Shown: positions 60,666-64,000 of the stretch, in pieces
Numbering within the stretch: the first letter of the stretch is position 1
How the letters are laid out: every line of letters begins with the position of its first letter
Notes under the pieces: generated by a model
Seen by the model: only the letters and a program-made list of their open reading frames with translations
What the model was told of the DNA's origin: nothing
Databases searched by the model: none
Program-made: the position numbers and the translations under genes
Origin: Prado023 sp963700475
Lineage (GTDB): Bacteria; Actinomycetota; Actinomycetes; S36-B12; CAIYMF01
DNA: 64,000 nucleotides
Direction: 5' to 3'
Assembly (NCBI GenBank): GCA_963700475.1
Contig: CAVOXR010000014.1
Span: 240,378-304,377, forward strand

Positions 60666-60964
60666 GGGCGTCCTTCCCGGGGGTGGGGGTCGCGGCCGGG
60701 GCTGGGCGGTGGCCGGGGGATTTCACTGTAGGGCGGTGCGGGCGCGTGTCTCGCGGTGGGGCGCTGGGGTTGGGTACGTCGGGGTGCCGGCGGGCCCGGG
60801 ACGGGGCGGCTGGCGGGGGCGGGGCCGTGAACGGCGAGCCGGGGCTGGCGGCGCGACGCGGGCCCGAGCCAAGGGAGACGACAGGGGCCGGATCGCCGGT
60901 GCGGAGCGAGACGCGGTGGGACGGCCGCGGGTGTGCCGGAAACCCAGCCCCACCCAGCTTCTCC
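60666..60964. promoter_or_regulatory. G-rich spacer upstream of the acyl-CoA synthetase
   Basis: About 300 bp without a credible gene. The left part holds the acyl-CoA synthetase ribosome site and TACAGT -10. The plus strand is strongly G-rich with repeated runs of three to six G (near 60680-60720 and 60770-60840), which could fold as G-quadruplexes. The right end is the 3' flank of the SGNH gene, which is read on the same strand. Confidence 0.35.
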
Positions 60965-62007
60965 TCAGGCTGGCAGCGCCTCGAGGCCGGCCTCCAGATC
61001 GTCGGCCAGCGACGTCGCGAACGTGCTGGTCACGTGCTCGGCGTCGCGGAAGGTGATGAGCCCGTTGACGACGCTGAGGCATTCGGCGCGGTCACCGCAG
61101 ACCGTCTTGCGCAGGTCGACCACGTCCGACCCGCTGGCCTTGGCGGCTGCGCGTTGGGCGGAGTCGTCAGGACTCGTCTCGACCAGGCCGTAGCCGCAGG
61201 CCTCCGGGCCGTCGGCCTCGATGCAGTCCGGGACGTCGAACCCCGGGGCCTGGGTGTCGCGGATGAGGACGGTACGCGCACCCATGTCGGCGAACGCCCG
61301 CAGGTCCTCGGCCAGGGCCCGAGCCAGGCGGTCGGCGGACGCGACGCTGCTGAGCGGCTCGCCGTCGTCGCCGGCGATCCGGTAGCCGTCGGACCGCGCG
61401 GCGACCAGCACGAGGATCGGCTCCTGACTGCGGATCAGCTCCATCGCGTGGGCGTGCCATGCCGCGCACTCGGTGTACTCGCCGCTGAGGTCCGCGTCCA
61501 GGACAGGCTCCCCACCCGGCGGGCAGTCCGCCTTGGTGACGGGCAGCAGCCGCCAGTCGTGGCGGTCGGCGACGTCGACCGCGGCCCCGAACCACTGCGC
61601 GGCGTGGGAGTCCCCGTAGAGGACGACGGTGTCGCCGTCGAAGAAGCCGAACGTGCAGGCCTCGGGGTCAGGGGCCGCGGTCTGCTCGTGGTGGGCGTAG
61701 CAGTCGCTGTCGAGGAGCTCACCGGTGTCGGCACGCGCCTGGGCCGGGGTCATCGTGAGCTCGACGGGCGTGGTGGTCGGCGGACGCATCGGCGTTCGGG
61801 GCGCTGGGGCCGGCCGGAGGTGTGCTTCGATCGACGATCCTGGGCCTGAGGACAGAGCCGGTCGGACGGTCCAGGCCCCGACGCGCTGGGCTCCGCAGTC
61901 ATCGGGGATCCGCCCGCGCAGGCCGACGCCACCAGGAGCAGGGCGGTGAGTCCCGCGACCCAGGTCAGGCGCCCGGCAGGGCGGCGAGTCGCGCCTGGGT
62001 GGACCAC
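60965..62007 (-). CDS. SGNH-domain lipoprotein (OafB/acyltransferase-associated type), frameshifted
   Basis: The main part is an SGNH hydrolase domain as found at the C-terminus of surface-polysaccharide O-acyltransferases: block I TVVLYGDSHAAQWFGAAVDVA (nucleophile Ser), CPPGGEPV and ECAAWHAHAMELI, VLVAARSDGYRI, and the C-terminal Asp/His pair FRDAEHVTSTFATSLADDL. The expected membrane-bound acyltransferase-3 domain is absent. In another frame just upstream is a lipoprotein signal (RLTWVAGLTALLLVASACAGGSP), so the gene probably begins at the GTG 62007 (GGGGGAGG upstream) and is frameshifted near 61830; length 3n+2. It would be a free extracytoplasmic esterase. Confidence 0.7.
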
Positions 62008-62170
62008 GGTCGGACACCTCCCCCCTGATGTTGGCGTGCCGTCACGCACGGCTCCTGTCAGGATGCCCGTCCACACTGCCGGCGGGCAAGGTGCGGAGAT
62101 CCCGCGGGCGGGCATGGACGGTGGCGACGCGGGGGAGCCCTCCGTCGCTCGCGTGGGCATACTGGCGGGC

Positions 62171-62810
62171 ATGGCTGCCCACGACCACCCGCTGTTCACG
62201 CGCCTCTACCAGGTCATCGCCGACCTGGGCGAGCACTCCGAGCTGGGTGCCGCGCGCAGCGCGGTGCTGGCCGGGGCGCACGGGCGGCTGCTGATCGTGG
62301 GCCTCGGACCGGGGCACGACCTGGACCACCTGCCGGAGGCGGTCACGTCGGTTGTGGCCATCGAGCCCAGCGACTCGATGCGTGCCGCGTCCCTGCCACG
62401 TGTTGAGGCCGCCCGGGCTCGGGGGTTCGAGGTGGAGCTGATCGACGCCGTGGGTGAGGCGCTGCCCCTGCCGGACGACTCGGTGGACTGCGTGCTGTTC
62501 GCCTACGTGCTGTGCTCGGTGGACTCGGTTGAGGATGTCCTGGCCGAGGCGCGGCGGGTGCTGCACCCGGACGGGACGGTGTGCGTGCTGGAGCACGTGC
62601 GAGCCGAGTCCGGGACGTGGACCGAGCGGATGCAGCGCGCGGTGTCAGTCGGCGGGCTGTGGCCGGCGACTGGCCGGCGGATGCCGGTGCACCCAGGACA
62701 CCCGGGCGGCGCTGGCCGAGGCCGGGTTCCACGTGGAGGACCTGAGCGAGCGGACGCTGGTGAACGTCCCGGTGGTCAACTGGACGTTGATGGGATCGAG
62801 CCGGCCGTAG
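62171..62810 (+). CDS. SAM-dependent methyltransferase (UbiE/Methyltransf_11), frameshifted near the C-terminus
   Basis: A class-I methyltransferase: motif I RLLIVGLGPGHDLDHLP, acidic motif II SVVAIEPSDSM, LPLPDDSVDCVLFAYVLCSVDSVEDVLAEARRVLHPDGTVCVLEHVRAE (motifs III-V). After about 62660 the expected end (CRCTQDTRAALAEAGFHVEDLSERTLVNVPVVNW) lies in another frame and stops at 62810; length 3n+1. The ATG at 62171 has CATACT (62159-62164) ending 6 bases upstream. Substrate unknown; similar proteins methylate small molecules or phospholipids. Confidence 0.8.
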
Positions 62811-62903
62811 GGCCGTGCTGGCCCGGGGCGGAGCAGTCGGCCCACCCAGAGGCAGCCCCCAACGCGGCGGACGCACGAAGAAGAACACCCCACCGACATG
62901 AAC

Positions 62904-62942
62904 GAAGTCGCGGGACACCTGTTAACGATGTCCCGCGACTTC
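62904..62942. repeat. 14-bp perfect inverted repeat at the left edge of the IS481-type element
   Basis: GAAGTCGCGGGACA (62904-62917) and TGTCCCGCGACTTC (62929-62942) flank 11 bases. The right arm overlaps what looks like the IS terminal sequence beginning TGTTAACGATGTC at 62920. The structure could be a terminator for the methyltransferase gene, an IS target hairpin, or the junction of two inverted IS ends. Confidence 0.6.
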
Positions 62943-64000
62943 ACAATGGAGCCGCCTCGGGTGTGTGACTGACGCAGGGTGGTGACGGCCTAGGCTCGGC
63001 TCTTCTGTAGCAGTCTCTCGTAGGGCGTTTGGCCGTCGAGAGCTCCGTGGGGGCGTTGGAGGTTGTAGTAGTCCTCCCACTCGCGGAGTTTGTCGTTGAA
63101 GACTCCGGTGTCGTCGATCATGACGCCCTCGAGGAGGCGGTAGAACTCCTCGGCATCGATGCGGTGGGAGCGTTCCACCTTGCCGTTGAGCCTGGGGGTG
63201 GCCGGGCTGGATGTAGGTGTGGCCGATGCCCTTGTCGAGGACGTGCCAGTGGAACGCGGACTGGAACTCGGCGCCGTTGTCGGTCTGGATACGTTCGACG
63301 CGGAACGGCAGGCGTTCCAGGACGTAGTCGAGGAACTGGATCGCGGTCTTCTGGTCGGCCCGGGGGTAGATCCGCAGCACCCGCAAGCGGGTGCAGTCGT
63401 CGATCGCGGTGAACTGGTAGTACTTGCGCCGCCGCCCGGCCGCGGAGCTGGTCGGCTCGATGAACTTGACGTCGATCTGGACCTGCTGGCCGGGCAGCTG
63501 CTTCTCGTAGCGCTTCCACCGCTGCTGGTGGCGCTTGTGGCGCTGGAGGTGGGCAGCCGGTTCAGGTCCAGCCGCTTGAGGATCCGCCACACGCCCGAGG
63601 TGCTGATCTCGACGTCGTGATAGCGCTTGAGGTACATCTGGATCTTCAGCGGGCCGAAGTGGTAGTTCTGCCGCAGGTAGATGATCTTGGCCACGACGTC
63701 CTCGTGAGTGGCTTTCGGGCTCTCGTGGGGCCGACTGGATCGGTCCTTCAGCCCTTCCAGGCCCTCGTCCTCGTAGCGGTGCTGCCACCGGTAGAACGCG
63801 GTCCTGCTGATGCCGAAGTAGCGGCACGTAGCCGCCACGTTCTTCGTTACCTCGTCGGCGTGCCGCAGCACCGCAAGCCGGCGGTTAGCCCGCCGGGTCA
63901 ACTCCCGCTCGTTCCATACTCGCTCTGAATCAGTCATGGGTAACTCCCTCTCATCAGGAGCCCCGACTGTCAACACCCTCCGTCAGTTCTAGATGGCGAC
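62920..64000 (-). mobile_element. IS481-family insertion sequence, right end probably just outside the window
   Basis: The element contains one transposase gene on the minus strand. The left end is taken as TGTTAACGATGTC at 62920, starting with the TGT typical of IS481. The bases after the transposase start (63938-64000) show no matching terminal repeat, but the window's last bases read GGCGAC; if ATCGTTAACA follows, the right end would complete an inverted repeat. A target duplication cannot be checked. Confidence 0.65.
62990..63937 (-). pseudogene. IS481-family transposase with two frame changes
   Basis: A DDE transposase of about 315 residues. First frame: helix-turn-helix region (RRANRRLAVLRHADEVTKNVAATCRYFGISRTAFYRW and GLKDRSSRPHESPKATHEDVVAKIIYLRQ) to about 63560. 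Second frame: RHKRHQQRWKRYEKQLPGQQVQIDVKFIEP with the first catalytic Asp, FTAIDDCTRLRVLRIYP, and RIQTDNGAEFQSAFHWHVLDKGIGH with the second. First frame again from about 63200: PRLNGKVERSHRIDAEEFY with the catalytic Glu, then DYYNLQRPHGALDGQTPYERLL. Total length is 3n, so the two shifts compensate. As read it is inactive. Confidence 0.82.

Overview
The window is a GC-rich chromosomal segment of an actinomycete. Lsr2, DisA, ClpC, Hpt/TilS, a DUF2342-type metalloprotease and a NuoD2-like protein point to the class Actinomycetes; I cannot place it below class level. From radA/disA to ppa the gene order follows the block I recall from Mycobacterium tuberculosis (radA, disA, clpC, lsr2, coaX, panC, DUF2520, DUF3180, folK-B-P-E, ftsH, hpt, tilS, metalloprotease, dacB, ppa), with local insertions and without lysS and panD. 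No rRNA, tRNA or CRISPR array was recognised.

Layout. 1-2.3 kb: truncated TetR regulator, a TIM-barrel isomerase-like protein with a histone-H1-like tail, and a cysteine-rich conserved protein. 2.3-10.2 kb: RadA, DisA (c-di-AMP synthase), MoeZ (sulfur carrier activation), a membrane-anchored protein, ClpC and Lsr2. 10.5-16.8 kb: PEP carboxylase, ArgA-type N-acetyltransferase, GyrI-like protein, HAD hydrolase, potassium channel and a secreted protein. 16.9-22.6 kb: DUF2252 protein, then the cofactor operon panC-nadB-nadC-coaX (pantothenate, NAD, CoA). 23-28.7 kb: DUF2520 dehydrogenase-like protein, two bacterial PH-domain membrane proteins divergent from an orphan NuoD-like gene, and small proteins. 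28.2-39.3 kb: the tightly coupled folE-folP-folB-folK-DUF3180 folate operon, FtsH, a decayed trypsin-like protease, Hpt, TilS, metalloprotease and the PBP4-type DacB. 39.6-50.7 kb: serine hydrolase, Ppa, a GAF-PAS-PAS-GGDEF-EAL protein behind a possible sigma-28/WhiG promoter, DUF2461, HelR, glycosyltransferase, DUF2304, AI-2E-type permease and AAG glycosylase. 50.7-64 kb: secreted glycoside hydrolase, glycosyltransferase, fasciclin lipoprotein, PPK2, cytochrome P450, subtilase, acyl-CoA synthetase, SGNH lipoprotein, methyltransferase and an IS481-type transposase at the right edge.

Two features cut across the window. First, at least 17 genes have a TANNNT -10 box ending 6-8 bases before the start codon, so leaderless transcription is likely the default; these boxes also decide many starts given here. 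Second, at least eleven genes are split by small indels while both frames still encode recognisable protein. They cluster at 33.6-39.3 kb and 57.7-64 kb. They may be assembly errors or true decay, so those genes are described as frameshifted, not as certain pseudogenes.
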